Positions 8,958 through 16,804 of a stretch of DNA of 64,000 nucleotides are shown here, piece by piece. A model generated the notes under the pieces. It had not been told where the DNA came from and did not search any database. It saw only the letters and a program-made list of their open reading frames with translations. The DNA lies in NCBI RefSeq assembly GCF_002564045.1, contig NZ_PDJK01000001.1, forward strand, positions 1,240,001 to 1,304,000, in the 5' to 3' direction. How positions within the stretch are numbered: position 1 is the first letter of the stretch; each line of letters begins with the position of its first letter. Source of the DNA: Amycolatopsis sulphurea (lineage in GTDB: Bacteria; Actinomycetota; Actinomycetes; Mycobacteriales; Pseudonocardiaceae). Made by a program: the position numbers and the translations under genes.

Positions 8958-10073
8958 TCAGCAGAGGCGGCGGAACCAGTCCTGCTGGAGCGGGTGCAGC
9001 ACCAGCCGGTCGAGAAGGCTCAGGCGGTGCGAGGAGATGATCGCGAAGCCGACCTGCGCGTGCTCGTCCACTCCGGCACCGGCGAGGTAGAACAGCGTGG
9101 TGCCGGGATGCCACCAGGCGCGGCCGGCGGGCCGGGGCAGGCCGCGCCAGGCGAGGCCCTGCACGAAGTCATTCCCTTCCTCGTCGCCCACGCCCGGGTA
9201 GGCCGCAGGCCCGTCGAAGTACTCCACCCGGGTAAGGCGCATCGCCCTGGACAGCTCGGAATCGTCGCCGTCCGCGCTCGCCTTGAGGTTCGCTTCGGTG
9301 AAGGTGAGCAGGTCGTTCATCGTCGAGCGCAGCCCGCCCTGGGACAGCATCACGTCGTGGTACCAGTTCGGGCACGGCTGCCCGAGCCGGTCGAAGGCGG
9401 TCACCATCCGCGCCTGCTGGGCCGTGGACAGGGTGTAGCCGGTGTCGGCCAGGCCCAGCGGCTCGCAGATCGTCTCCTTGAGCAGTTCCTCGTACGGCTG
9501 CCCGGCCACCAGTTCCACGATGTGCCCGAGGGTGCCCATGCCGAGGACCGAATAAAGCCAGCCCTTTCCGGTCGGGTATTCCAGCTCCGCGGTTTCGAGG
9601 TCGGCGTACAGATGTTCCTTGCGGTAGCGCAGATAGTGCGTGTAGACCCCGAACGGCGGTTCGGTGCCGCGCGTCTCCTCGTCGATGAACCGCTGGTGCT
9701 GCTTGCCGACCGAGCCCAACCCGGCGCTGTGCGTAGCCAGCTGCCGCAGCGTCAATGACCCGATCTCCTCGGGCAGCCGCAAGTGTTTCGGCAGGTGCTT
9801 GCGGATCGGGTCCTCCAGCCCGAGCAGCCCCCGTCCCTCCAGGACGGCCAGCAGCGTCGTGGAGAAGACCTTCGACACCGAGCCGATCTCATACACCGAG
9901 TCGGCGTCGGGCAGCGGCGCGAGCTCCGCGCCGGGCGAACGCAGGCCGCGGACGTGGCGCTCGCCCCGTACCGAGGCACCGAGAACGAGTGTCCCCTCGG
10001 CCCGTTCGGCAAGGTACTGCGTGGCTTCTTCTTCGATTTCGGCCAGAACTTCGTCGATCCCGGACGTGCCCAC
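8958..10073 (-). CDS. Serine hydrolase, beta-lactamase/D-aminopeptidase fold (S12 type)
   Basis: 371 residues, no signal peptide. The catalytic S65-V-S-K68 lies in YEIGSVSKVF, the tyrosine motif in WLYSVLGMG, and the third motif reads WWHPGTT. SQGGLRSTMNDLLTF is typical of the class C/S12 group. Members are esterases, D-amino-acid amidases or peptidases that form a seryl intermediate. It is probably cotranscribed with the P1 peptidase gene upstream, 82 bp away across a strong hairpin. With that neighbour it suggests hydrolysis of D-, beta- or otherwise unusual peptides in the cytosol. Confidence 0.88.
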   Translation of the reverse strand: MGTSGIDEVLAEIEEEATQYLAERAEGTLVLGASVRGERHVRGLRSPGAELAPLPDADSVYEIGSVSKVFSTTLLAVLEGRGLLGLEDPIRKHLPKHLRLPEEIGSLTLRQLATHSAGLGSVGKQHQRFIDEETRGTEPPFGVYTHYLRYRKEHLYADLETAELEYPTGKGWLYSVLGMGTLGHIVELVAGQPYEELLKETICEPLGLADTGYTLSTAQQARMVTAFDRLGQPCPNWYHDVMLSQGGLRSTMNDLLTFTEANLKASADGDDSELSRAMRLTRVEYFDGPAAYPGVGDEEGNDFVQGLAWRGLPRPAGRAWWHPGTTLFYLAGAGVDEHAQVGFAIISSHRLSLLDRLVLHPLQQDWFRRLC

Positions 10074-10110
10074 AGTGCTTCTCCTCCGGTTCGGGGATGG
10101 GGACTACCGA

Positions 10111-10149
10111 CGGCGGGCGGACCGGGTACGCCACCCGGTCCGCCCGCCG
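10111..10149 (-). terminator. Strong hairpin between P1 peptidase and serine hydrolase
   Basis: A perfect 17-bp stem (CGGCGGGCGGACCGGGT and its complement) with a five-base loop. It directly follows the P1 peptidase gene on the reverse strand and probably attenuates or terminates transcription into the serine hydrolase gene. Confidence 0.7.
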
Positions 10150-10155
10150 CGAGGC

Positions 10156-11304
10156 TCAGCTCGCGGCGCCCTCCGCGTTCTCGCGGGCACCCACGACCGC
10201 GGCACGCAGCTGCTCGGCGGGCAGCGGGTGCGCGGTGATGCCATCGCGGCCGACCGTCGTGGTCGCGGCCAGCATCGAGTTGACGATCGCTTCCTCGGTC
10301 GCGTCGATGACCGCTTCGAAGAGCAGCTCGACCACCGTGTCGCTGGCCATGCGCACCGGGATGTCTTCGAAGTCGAGCTCGCCGAGCCCGACGCCGGGCA
10401 TCGTGTCGTTGCCGGTGGAGAAGGCCAGCAGCAGGTCGCCGCTGTTGTGCTCGCCAATCCCGCCGGTCCGGCCGATCGCGAGCGCGCCGCGCTGCGCCAG
10501 CCGCTCGCACTGGTGCGGCAGCAGCGGAGCGTCGGTGGCGATCAGGACGATGATCGAGCCGCTGCCCGCCATCTCCTTGCGCAGATCCTCGTAGGGCGAG
10601 GACACCGTCTCGGTGGGGATCCGCTCGCCGATCGGGACGCCGTCGACGCGCAGCCGGCGCCGCTGGCCGTGGTTGGCCTGGACGAGCACGCCGAGGGTGT
10701 AGGCGCCGGAATGCGCGTTGGGCACCAGCCGCGAGGCGGTCCCGATGCCGCCGTTGAACTCGTGGCAGATCATTCCGGTGCCGCTGCCCACGCTGCCTTC
10801 GGGGACCGGACCGTCCGACAACGCGCGGAACGCGGCCTCGACGTGCTCCGCGCGGACGTGCTGACCGTTGATGTCGCTGAGGATTCCGTCGTAGGTCTCG
10901 GCGACCACCGGCAGGCAGAAGTAGGACTCGTCGTCGCCGCGATCACGGTGGATCTCGGCGATGATCGCGTCGCGCACCGCGCCGACGGAGTGCGTGTTGG
11001 TCAGCCCGATCGGGGTGGTCAGCTGCCCGTTCTCGCGGATCCACGACAGCCCGGTCATCTCGCCGTTGCCGTTGAGCCGGTGCGCACCCGCGAAGACCGG
11101 GGACCGCCACACCGACGGCCGCGGCTCCACAATGGTCACACCGGTGCGGATCGGCCCCTTCCCGGTGACCAGCGGTCCCTCGCCCTCGGAGATCGTGCAG
11201 TGCCCGACGCGCACGCCCGGCACATCGGTGATCGCATTGTGCCGCCCCGGCGGGAAGATCCCCAGGGTGATCCCCAGGTCGCGGCACCTCTGGGTTGCGG
11301 TCAC
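10156..11304 (-). CDS. P1 family peptidase (DmpA/BapA, self-processing aminopeptidase)
   Basis: 382 residues. The start MTATQRCRDLGITLGIFPPGRHNAITDVPGVRVGH is the standard N-terminus of the family. The self-cleavage and nucleophile site is Gly249-Ser250 in GSGSIIVLIATDAP, the same residue numbers as in DmpA. Other conserved parts are GSVGSGTGMICHEFNGGIGTASR and GRTGGIGEHNSGD. Relatives split into two chains and remove N-terminal D- or beta-amino acids, activities that ordinary peptidases lack. An operator-like repeat precedes the gene at 11446. It is a good candidate for trimming peptides built from non-protein residues. Confidence 0.93.
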   Translation of the reverse strand: MTATQRCRDLGITLGIFPPGRHNAITDVPGVRVGHCTISEGEGPLVTGKGPIRTGVTIVEPRPSVWRSPVFAGAHRLNGNGEMTGLSWIRENGQLTTPIGLTNTHSVGAVRDAIIAEIHRDRGDDESYFCLPVVAETYDGILSDINGQHVRAEHVEAAFRALSDGPVPEGSVGSGTGMICHEFNGGIGTASRLVPNAHSGAYTLGVLVQANHGQRRRLRVDGVPIGERIPTETVSSPYEDLRKEMAGSGSIIVLIATDAPLLPHQCERLAQRGALAIGRTGGIGEHNSGDLLLAFSTGNDTMPGVGLGELDFEDIPVRMASDTVVELLFEAVIDATEEAIVNSMLAATTTVGRDGITAHPLPAEQLRAAVVGARENAEGAAS

Positions 11305-11445
11305 GTCGTGCTCCCTTCGGCAGGCACCGGCGGGACGGCGGCGCGTCCCGGGTGCGTCATTCGAGGGCCCCCGGCGGCGAGGGCGTGGCCCGGACTTCCG
11401 GCGGAACAGGCCGGCACCGACTGGCCGACCTGCACAGACCGTTGT

Positions 11446-11465
11446 TGTCCTAGCTTCCTAGGTCA
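11446..11465 (-). promoter_or_regulatory. Operator-like inverted repeat upstream of P1 peptidase
   Basis: TGTCCTA-GCTTCC-TAGGTCA: both arms match the consensus at 6 of 7 positions. It lies between the end of the GntR gene and the P1 start, on the promoter side of the peptidase. Confidence 0.72.
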
Positions 11466-11477
11466 CGTTAGCAGGAG

Positions 11478-12467
11478 TCAGCTCCCCCGGACGAGGGACT
11501 CCGACGCACTTCGGCCCCGTCCGGACGGCCCCGGCGCGAGCGACCGCTGCCGCAGCTCGCCGAGCACCTCCCCGAGCATCCGCACCGACCCCTCGTCCAA
11601 TACGCCGCCGAACTCGATGACCTGGGTGCCCTCGGCCGCCCCGTCGCCCAGCTCGGGGTGCTCGGCCGGGACCACCAGCACGTCCAGCCCGGCCGGGATC
11701 TCCGCCTCCTGGAACGGGATCACCGAGACATGTTTCGAGCCGGCGTCGACCAGCCAGTCCCGGACCTGCTCGGCCTGGTGCTCGGTCGAGTAGTGCACGC
11801 CGACCCGGGCCGCGCGCGGCAGCGTCGCGATCCGCATCAGGGTCTGGATGTGCGGGGACACCACCACCGCGACGGTCTCGATGTGCCGGCCCGACCCGCG
11901 CACCCAGCGGCGCACCTCGGCGAGGTGGAAGAACGTCGTGACCAGCACGTCGCAGTCGGCGGCCTGCTCGTCCAGCTCGGCGATCAGGCTCGGCCGCACG
12001 GTGACGCCCAGCCGCGCGGTGAGCTCCTCGGCGAAGGCCGTGGCGCGTTCTTCGTTGCACTCCACGAAAACCGGGTGCAGCTGGTCACTGCCGGCCTGCA
12101 GTGCGAGGTTGACCGCGATGTGGCCGATCTCGTCGGGGGCCAGGCCCAGCTCGACCGCCGCGCGCACCGGCTCCGCGAGCAGCTCGCGCACCTGGTCGCG
12201 CTGGGCGCCGTTGAGGTCCGGCGCCGCCTTGGCCTTGACCACCGTGCCCGCCGCGCCGTTGCTGGCGATGAGCTGCATGTCCCGCAGCCGCGAGTAAGCC
12301 TTCGCGACGGTGTTGCGGTTCACCCGCAGGTTCTCCGCGAGCAGCCGCGCCGAGGGCAGGCGCTCGCCGGTCTCCAGCTGCCCGGCCTCGATCAGGTACC
12401 GGATCTGCTCGACGATCTGCTGGTACACCGGGGTCGCGGAGCTGCTGCTGAGCCTCACGCTGGCCAT
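11478..12467 (-). CDS. GntR-family regulator with unusual effector domain, paralogue 1
   Basis: 329 residues from ATG 12467, the start that aligns with the paralogue at 38.5 kb. Residues 1-80 form a GntR winged helix (TPVYQQIVEQIRYLIEAGQLETGERLPSARLLAENLRVNRNTVAKAYSRL). The remaining 250 residues are not one of the common FCD, UTRA or MocR domains: they alternate strands and helices (FVECNEERATAFAEELTARLGV, TTFFHLAEVRRWV, VVSPHIQTLMRIA), which suggests a Rossmann-like or binding-protein-like sensor. It is divergent from the acyl-CoA ligase and a perfect operator lies between them, so it probably regulates itself and the regulon. Confidence 0.88.
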   Translation of the reverse strand: MASVRLSSSSATPVYQQIVEQIRYLIEAGQLETGERLPSARLLAENLRVNRNTVAKAYSRLRDMQLIASNGAAGTVVKAKAAPDLNGAQRDQVRELLAEPVRAAVELGLAPDEIGHIAVNLALQAGSDQLHPVFVECNEERATAFAEELTARLGVTVRPSLIAELDEQAADCDVLVTTFFHLAEVRRWVRGSGRHIETVAVVVSPHIQTLMRIATLPRAARVGVHYSTEHQAEQVRDWLVDAGSKHVSVIPFQEAEIPAGLDVLVVPAEHPELGDGAAEGTQVIEFGGVLDEGSVRMLGEVLGELRQRSLAPGPSGRGRSASESLVRGS

Positions 12468-12594
12468 CGGCCCACCCCTGTTCCCCGTTTCCGGACTGTC
12501 ATTGGGACCTCCCCGACCCCGTTCGGACGGCATGGCCTGCCGGTCCGTGGATGAGAACAACCCAAAGTATAGGGCCAAACCCGGCGGTGGTTGC

Positions 12595-12613
12595 CCATAT
12601 TCGCTCGATATGG
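12595..12613. promoter_or_regulatory. CCATAT inverted repeat beside the main operator
   Basis: CCATAT-TCGCTCG-ATATGG, a perfect 6-7-6 inverted repeat that runs into the TGGCCTA operator. A similar CCATAT...ATATG pair precedes the ammonia-lyase operon at 44465-44482, so the two promoters may share a second factor or the regulator may contact extended sites. Confidence 0.5.
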
Positions 12614-12630
12614 CCTACTGTTCTAGGCCA
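12611..12630. promoter_or_regulatory. Best-match operator, GntR/acyl-CoA ligase intergenic region
   Basis: TGGCCTA-CTGTTC-TAGGCCA, a perfect 7-6-7 inverted repeat 57 bp before the ligase start and about 145 bp before the GntR start. It defines the consensus used for the other sites in the window. Confidence 0.8.
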
Positions 12631-12686
12631 GTTCGCTCGATCGACTGAGCCGCCCGGCTTCGAACCTCGAAGGAAGTGGCGCTGCA

Positions 12687-14351
12687 ATGAACGACTTCCG
12701 GTCCCTGAGAACCCCCGGCGATGCGGATCCGGCGGGTTTCCAGGTTCCCGATCACGCCGATCGGGTCCTGCCCGCACTGCTCACCCGGTGGGCCGAGACC
12801 GACGGAGACCGCGAGTTCCTCCAATTCGGTGCGGACGCCGCGGTGACCTTCCACGACGTCCAGCTCTCGACGAACCGGATCGCGCACACGCTCAAGGGGC
12901 TGGGCCTCGGCGCGGGCGACCGGATCGCGATGCTGGTGCCGAACTGCCTCGAACTGGTGCTGACCTGGTTCGCGGCCGCGAAGCTCGGCGCGGTGGAGGT
13001 GCCGGTCAACATTCAGCTGCGCGGCCGCCTGCTCGCGCATGTCCTCGGCAACTCCGGGGCGAGTGTTCTCCTGTGCCACCAAGACTTTCTCGCCGACATC
13101 GCGGAAACCGTCGCGGCACAGCCCAGCATCACGACCGTCATCGTCGTCGGCGGCTCGCGCGCCGACGCCCGGGAACGCGGCATCACCACCGATCGCGTAC
13201 TCGAATTCCGGGAGCTGACCGAGGGCAGTGCCGCCGCACTCGACCATCGCCCGCACTACTCGGATCCGCTGGCGATCCTGTACACCTCGGGCACCACCGG
13301 TCCGGCCAAGGGCGTGGTCATGCCGCACCACCAGTACTACTTGTGGGTCGAGCTGTACGCGGCGAGCCTGGGGCTCACCCGGGAGGATTCGTACTTCACG
13401 CCGCTGCCGCTGTTCCACGCCGACGGGCAGCTCTGGGGCACCTACTTTCCCCTGGTGTACGGCACGAAAGGCACGTTCGCCGAACGTTTCAGCGTCAGCC
13501 GGTACTGGCAGCAGGCCCGTGACAGCGGTGCGACCGCGACGAACATGCTCGGCGCCATGGCGCACATGCTGTGGAAGCAGCCGCCCGGCGCGGCCGACCG
13601 CCGGCATTCGCTACGGATCGCCCAGGCGCTCCCGATGATCTCGATGAAGTCCGGTTTCGAGGAGCGTTTCGGCTTGCAGCTGGTCACCGCCTACGGGCAG
13701 ACCGAGACCAACTGGGTCGCCTACGACACGGCCGGGGAGTCGCGGCCCGGCTCGTGCGGCAAGGTCGCCGCCGAGCACTTCGACGTGCGGGTGGTCGACG
13801 AGTTCGACGAGCCGTGCCCGCCGGGGCAGGTCGGCGAGATCGTGGTGCGTCCGCGGAATGCGTGGACGATCTCCCGCGGCTACCACGCGATGCCCACCGA
13901 AACCCAGAGTGCCTGGCGGAATCTGTGGTTCCACTCCGGCGACGCCGGGCACCTGGACGCGGACGGCTGGTTGTACTTCGCCGACCGGATCAAGGACGTC
14001 ATCCGGCGCCGCGGCCAGAACATCTCGGCGTTCGAGCTGGAATCGGTCGTCGGCGAGCACCCGCTCGTCGTGGAGAGCGCGGCGGTCGCGGTCGCGTCCG
14101 AGCTGAGCGAAGAGGACGTGCTGCTGATCGTCGTCGCCGCCGAGGGCTCCGCGCTGACGCCCGGCGACGTGCTCGCGCACTGCGTCGACCAGCTGCCGAA
14201 GTTCATGGTGCCGCGCTACGTCGAGGTGCGCACCGACACGCTGCCGCGCACGCCGACGGAAAAGATCGCCAAGACCGAACTCCGGCGCCGTGGGCTGACC
14301 GCCGGGACCTGGGACGCCGAGGCCGACCGGTACGTCGGCACGCACAGCTGA
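12687..14351 (+). CDS. Acyl-CoA ligase (ANL superfamily)
   Basis: 554 residues. The P-loop motif is YTSGTTGPAKG near residue 200, the adenine motif YGQTE, the hinge WFHSGDAGHLDADGWLYFADRIKDVIRRRGQNIS, and the catalytic lysine PTEKIAKTELR near the end. This is the layout of crotonobetaine/carnitine-CoA ligase-like members. It would activate a carboxylic acid with ATP and CoA. The next gene, 27 bp on, is a ThDP lyase, an arrangement like the 2-hydroxyisobutyrate ligase/2-hydroxyacyl-CoA lyase pair of actinobacteria. The acid substrate is inferred from that context only. Confidence 0.9.
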   Translation: MNDFRSLRTPGDADPAGFQVPDHADRVLPALLTRWAETDGDREFLQFGADAAVTFHDVQLSTNRIAHTLKGLGLGAGDRIAMLVPNCLELVLTWFAAAKLGAVEVPVNIQLRGRLLAHVLGNSGASVLLCHQDFLADIAETVAAQPSITTVIVVGGSRADARERGITTDRVLEFRELTEGSAAALDHRPHYSDPLAILYTSGTTGPAKGVVMPHHQYYLWVELYAASLGLTREDSYFTPLPLFHADGQLWGTYFPLVYGTKGTFAERFSVSRYWQQARDSGATATNMLGAMAHMLWKQPPGAADRRHSLRIAQALPMISMKSGFEERFGLQLVTAYGQTETNWVAYDTAGESRPGSCGKVAAEHFDVRVVDEFDEPCPPGQVGEIVVRPRNAWTISRGYHAMPTETQSAWRNLWFHSGDAGHLDADGWLYFADRIKDVIRRRGQNISAFELESVVGEHPLVVESAAVAVASELSEEDVLLIVVAAEGSALTPGDVLAHCVDQLPKFMVPRYVEVRTDTLPRTPTEKIAKTELRRRGLTAGTWDAEADRYVGTHS

Positions 14352-14378
14352 CCGCCACTTCCCCGAGGAGAATTCACC

Positions 14379-16103
14379 GTGCCCAAGCCATCCTCTCCGC
14401 CCACCGTCGCCCAAGCGGTCGCGGCGTTCCTGGCGCAAGCCGGGGTCCGGCGGGTCTACGGACTCACCGGCAGCCACATCAAGCCGATCTGGGAAGCGGT
14501 CACCCACGCCGGCCTGCAGGTGGTCGATGTCCGGCACGAGGCCGCCGCCGTCCACATGGCACAGGCCGAAGCCGACCTCACCGGACGGCTCGCGGTCGCC
14601 ACGGTCACCACGGGGCCCGGCCTGACGAACGCCGTCACCGGCATCGCCGCCGCCGGCTACGCGCGTTCGCCGATCCTGGTGCTGTCCGCGGTGCCGCCAA
14701 GCGATCAGCTCGGCCTCGGCGCGCTCGAAGAACTCGATCAAGCCGAGCTGGTCCGCCCCCTCACCCGTTTCGCCCGGACCGTCCGGCACGACCGGCAGGT
14801 GCTGCCGTTCCTGCACGCCGCCGTCGCCGCCGCGCTCGGGGAGGACGGCCCCGCCGGTCCGTCCTATCTGGACTTTCCCGTGGACGTCCTGCGCGGCGCC
14901 GCACGGTGGTACCGCCCGGACGAGCCGACCAGGGCCCGCAATGCCGCCGGCCCGGTGAATCCCGATCACGGAGCACTCCACGCCGCCGCCGCGGCCATCC
15001 GGGAAAGCCGCCGCCCCATCGTGATCAGCGGTCGCGGCGCCGCGGAGCACCCGCCCGCGCTCGTGGACTTCCTGGACGCGACCGGCGCCCTCTACCTCGA
15101 CACCCCGGAAAGCCGCGGCCTGGTGCCCCCGACGCACGCCGGTTACGTCCCGGCCGTCCGTTCCGCCGCGATGGCCCAGGCCGACACGGTGATCACGATC
15201 GGCAGGCGGCTCGACTTCTCGCTCGGTTACGGCTCCCCCGCGGTCTTCCGGTCCGCGCGCACGTTCGTCCGCATCGGCCGTACTTTCGAGGAGCTGACGG
15301 AAAACCGGGCACCCGACATCGAGGTGAAGGGCGATCCCGGCCGGGTTCTTCCCGCGCTGACCGGCTTGGACGTCACACCGCACGATCCCGACACCGAGTG
15401 GCACTCGCAGCTCCGCGCGGACGACCACCGGCGACGGGACGACTGGGCCGGCAAGGCCCGCGCCACCCCGTACGGCCCGGACGGCCGCATCCACCCGAAC
15501 GCGATGCTCGAAGTCCTCAACCGCACCCTCGACGACCCGTCGGCCCTGCTCATCGCCGATGGCGGCGACATCCTGTCCTTCGCGCGGGTGGGCCTGCGCC
15601 CGCCCGCCCGGCTGGACACCGGCACGTTCGGCTCGCTCGGCGTCGGCGTGCCGTTCGCCGTGGCCGCTTCCCTGATCCACCCTGGCCGCCGCGTCGTCGC
15701 CGTGATCGGAGACGGCGCGTTCGGCTTCAACGCACTCGAACTCGACACCGCCCGGCGGTCGGGTGCGCAGCCGGTGTTCATCATCGCCAACAACCAGGCG
15801 TGGAACATCGAACGCCTCGACCACGTGGAGAACTACGCCTCGAACCCCCACTTCAACACCGAATTGCCGGGCTGCCGCTACGACCGCCTCGCCGACGCGC
15901 TCGGGCTGCACGCCCAGCACGTCACCCGGATCGAGGATCTGGCCCCGGCCATCCGCCTCGCGCTGGCGAACGCGCCGGCCTTGATCGACGTGCAGACCAG
16001 CGGCGAGGTGCCCTCCCCCGATTTCCGGGCGGGGCTGGCGGATCTGCCGGATCTGCACGTATTGCGCGGGTGGGACGAGGCGGAGCGGGGAGGTCTCGGG
16101 TGA
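14379..16103 (+). CDS. ThDP-dependent lyase/decarboxylase, probably 2-hydroxyacyl-CoA lyase type
   Basis: 574 residues from GTG 14379 with GAGGAG upstream. Three-domain ThDP enzyme: the activating Glu54 in VDVRHEAA, central domain, and the ThDP/Mg motif GDGAFGFN...IIANN from about residue 444. Acetolactate synthase, oxalyl-CoA decarboxylase and 2-hydroxyacyl-CoA lyase share this fold. Coupling to an acyl-CoA ligase favours the last two. For 2-hydroxyisobutyryl-CoA the products would be acetone and formyl-CoA. An oxalate pathway (ligase plus decarboxylase) is the main alternative, but no formyl-CoA transferase is present nearby. Confidence 0.85.
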   Translation: MPKPSSPPTVAQAVAAFLAQAGVRRVYGLTGSHIKPIWEAVTHAGLQVVDVRHEAAAVHMAQAEADLTGRLAVATVTTGPGLTNAVTGIAAAGYARSPILVLSAVPPSDQLGLGALEELDQAELVRPLTRFARTVRHDRQVLPFLHAAVAAALGEDGPAGPSYLDFPVDVLRGAARWYRPDEPTRARNAAGPVNPDHGALHAAAAAIRESRRPIVISGRGAAEHPPALVDFLDATGALYLDTPESRGLVPPTHAGYVPAVRSAAMAQADTVITIGRRLDFSLGYGSPAVFRSARTFVRIGRTFEELTENRAPDIEVKGDPGRVLPALTGLDVTPHDPDTEWHSQLRADDHRRRDDWAGKARATPYGPDGRIHPNAMLEVLNRTLDDPSALLIADGGDILSFARVGLRPPARLDTGTFGSLGVGVPFAVAASLIHPGRRVVAVIGDGAFGFNALELDTARRSGAQPVFIIANNQAWNIERLDHVENYASNPHFNTELPGCRYDRLADALGLHAQHVTRIEDLAPAIRLALANAPALIDVQTSGEVPSPDFRAGLADLPDLHVLRGWDEAERGGLG

Positions 16104-16110
16104 GGAGCTT

Positions 16111-16148
16111 CGTGACCTGATCGGCGCGTTCACGCCGATCAGGTCACG
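16111..16148. terminator. Bidirectional terminator between convergent genes
   Basis: A perfect 16-bp stem (CGTGACCTGATCGGCG and its complement) with a six-base loop, between the ThDP lyase stop and the MerR stop. It can serve both strands. Confidence 0.85.
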
Positions 16149-16162
16149 TCCGGCCGTCGCGG

Positions 16163-16804
16163 TCACTCCGAGCCGGCGAAGTCCGGGACCTCGTCCTTCA
16201 TCACGGCAAGCAGCTCCTGCAGGGCACCGGCCACCGCGATACCGAACATTCCCCGTCCGTCCTTGAGCAGATCCACGATCTCCTCGGGTGAGGTGCACTC
16301 GTAGACGCTGGCACCGTCGCTGAACAAGGTGATCTCCTGCAATTGCGCAGTCGTGCGGATCCTCAAGTGCGCCAAGGCAACCCGGATGTTCCGGACGGAC
16401 ACACCGGTGTTGAGCAACCGCACGACCACCTTCAGCAAAAGCAGATCGTGCACCGTGTACGAACGGCGCGCCCGGGTGCCGCCGCTCGGCACGACCAGCC
16501 CGGTCTGAGCCCAGTATTCGAGCTGTGGAGGTGTCACGCCGCTCAGGTGGCAGGCCAACGCCGCCGCGTACTCGCCCCGCTCGGCCGGCGGGACGGCTTC
16601 GGGCACCGAGTACGGCGGAGCCGTCCCGTCGATGCGGTCGGCCACCTCCGGTTCCAGCGCCGCCGCCCGCCGCCGCAGGGCCTGCGCCGCCTCGGTTCCG
16701 AACGACGAGGCCGCGAGGAGATCCGTGACCTGATGGATCGCTTTGCCGTCGTGGCGGGGAACGACTCGCAAAGCCGCACGTTGAGAACTCGCGTCCACGT
16801 TCAT
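16163..16804 (-). CDS. MerR-family regulator, paralogue of the conserved one at 58.9 kb
   Basis: 213 residues from ATG 16804, which overlaps the stop of the sigma-like gene (ATGA). The helix-turn-helix region reads LSGVTPPQLEYWAQTGLVVPSGGTRARRSYTVHDLLLLKVVVRLLNTGVSVRNIRVALAHLR. It is followed by LFSDGASVYECTSPEEIVDLLKDGRGMFGIAVAGALQEL, which closely resembles the C-terminal half of the MerR gene at 58873. It carries a different 70-residue N-terminal region. As an extra copy coupled to a sigma-like protein it probably forms a small accessory regulatory pair. No target is evident. Confidence 0.85.
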   Translation of the reverse strand: MNVDASSQRAALRVVPRHDGKAIHQVTDLLAASSFGTEAAQALRRRAAALEPEVADRIDGTAPPYSVPEAVPPAERGEYAAALACHLSGVTPPQLEYWAQTGLVVPSGGTRARRSYTVHDLLLLKVVVRLLNTGVSVRNIRVALAHLRIRTTAQLQEITLFSDGASVYECTSPEEIVDLLKDGRGMFGIAVAGALQELLAVMKDEVPDFAGSE

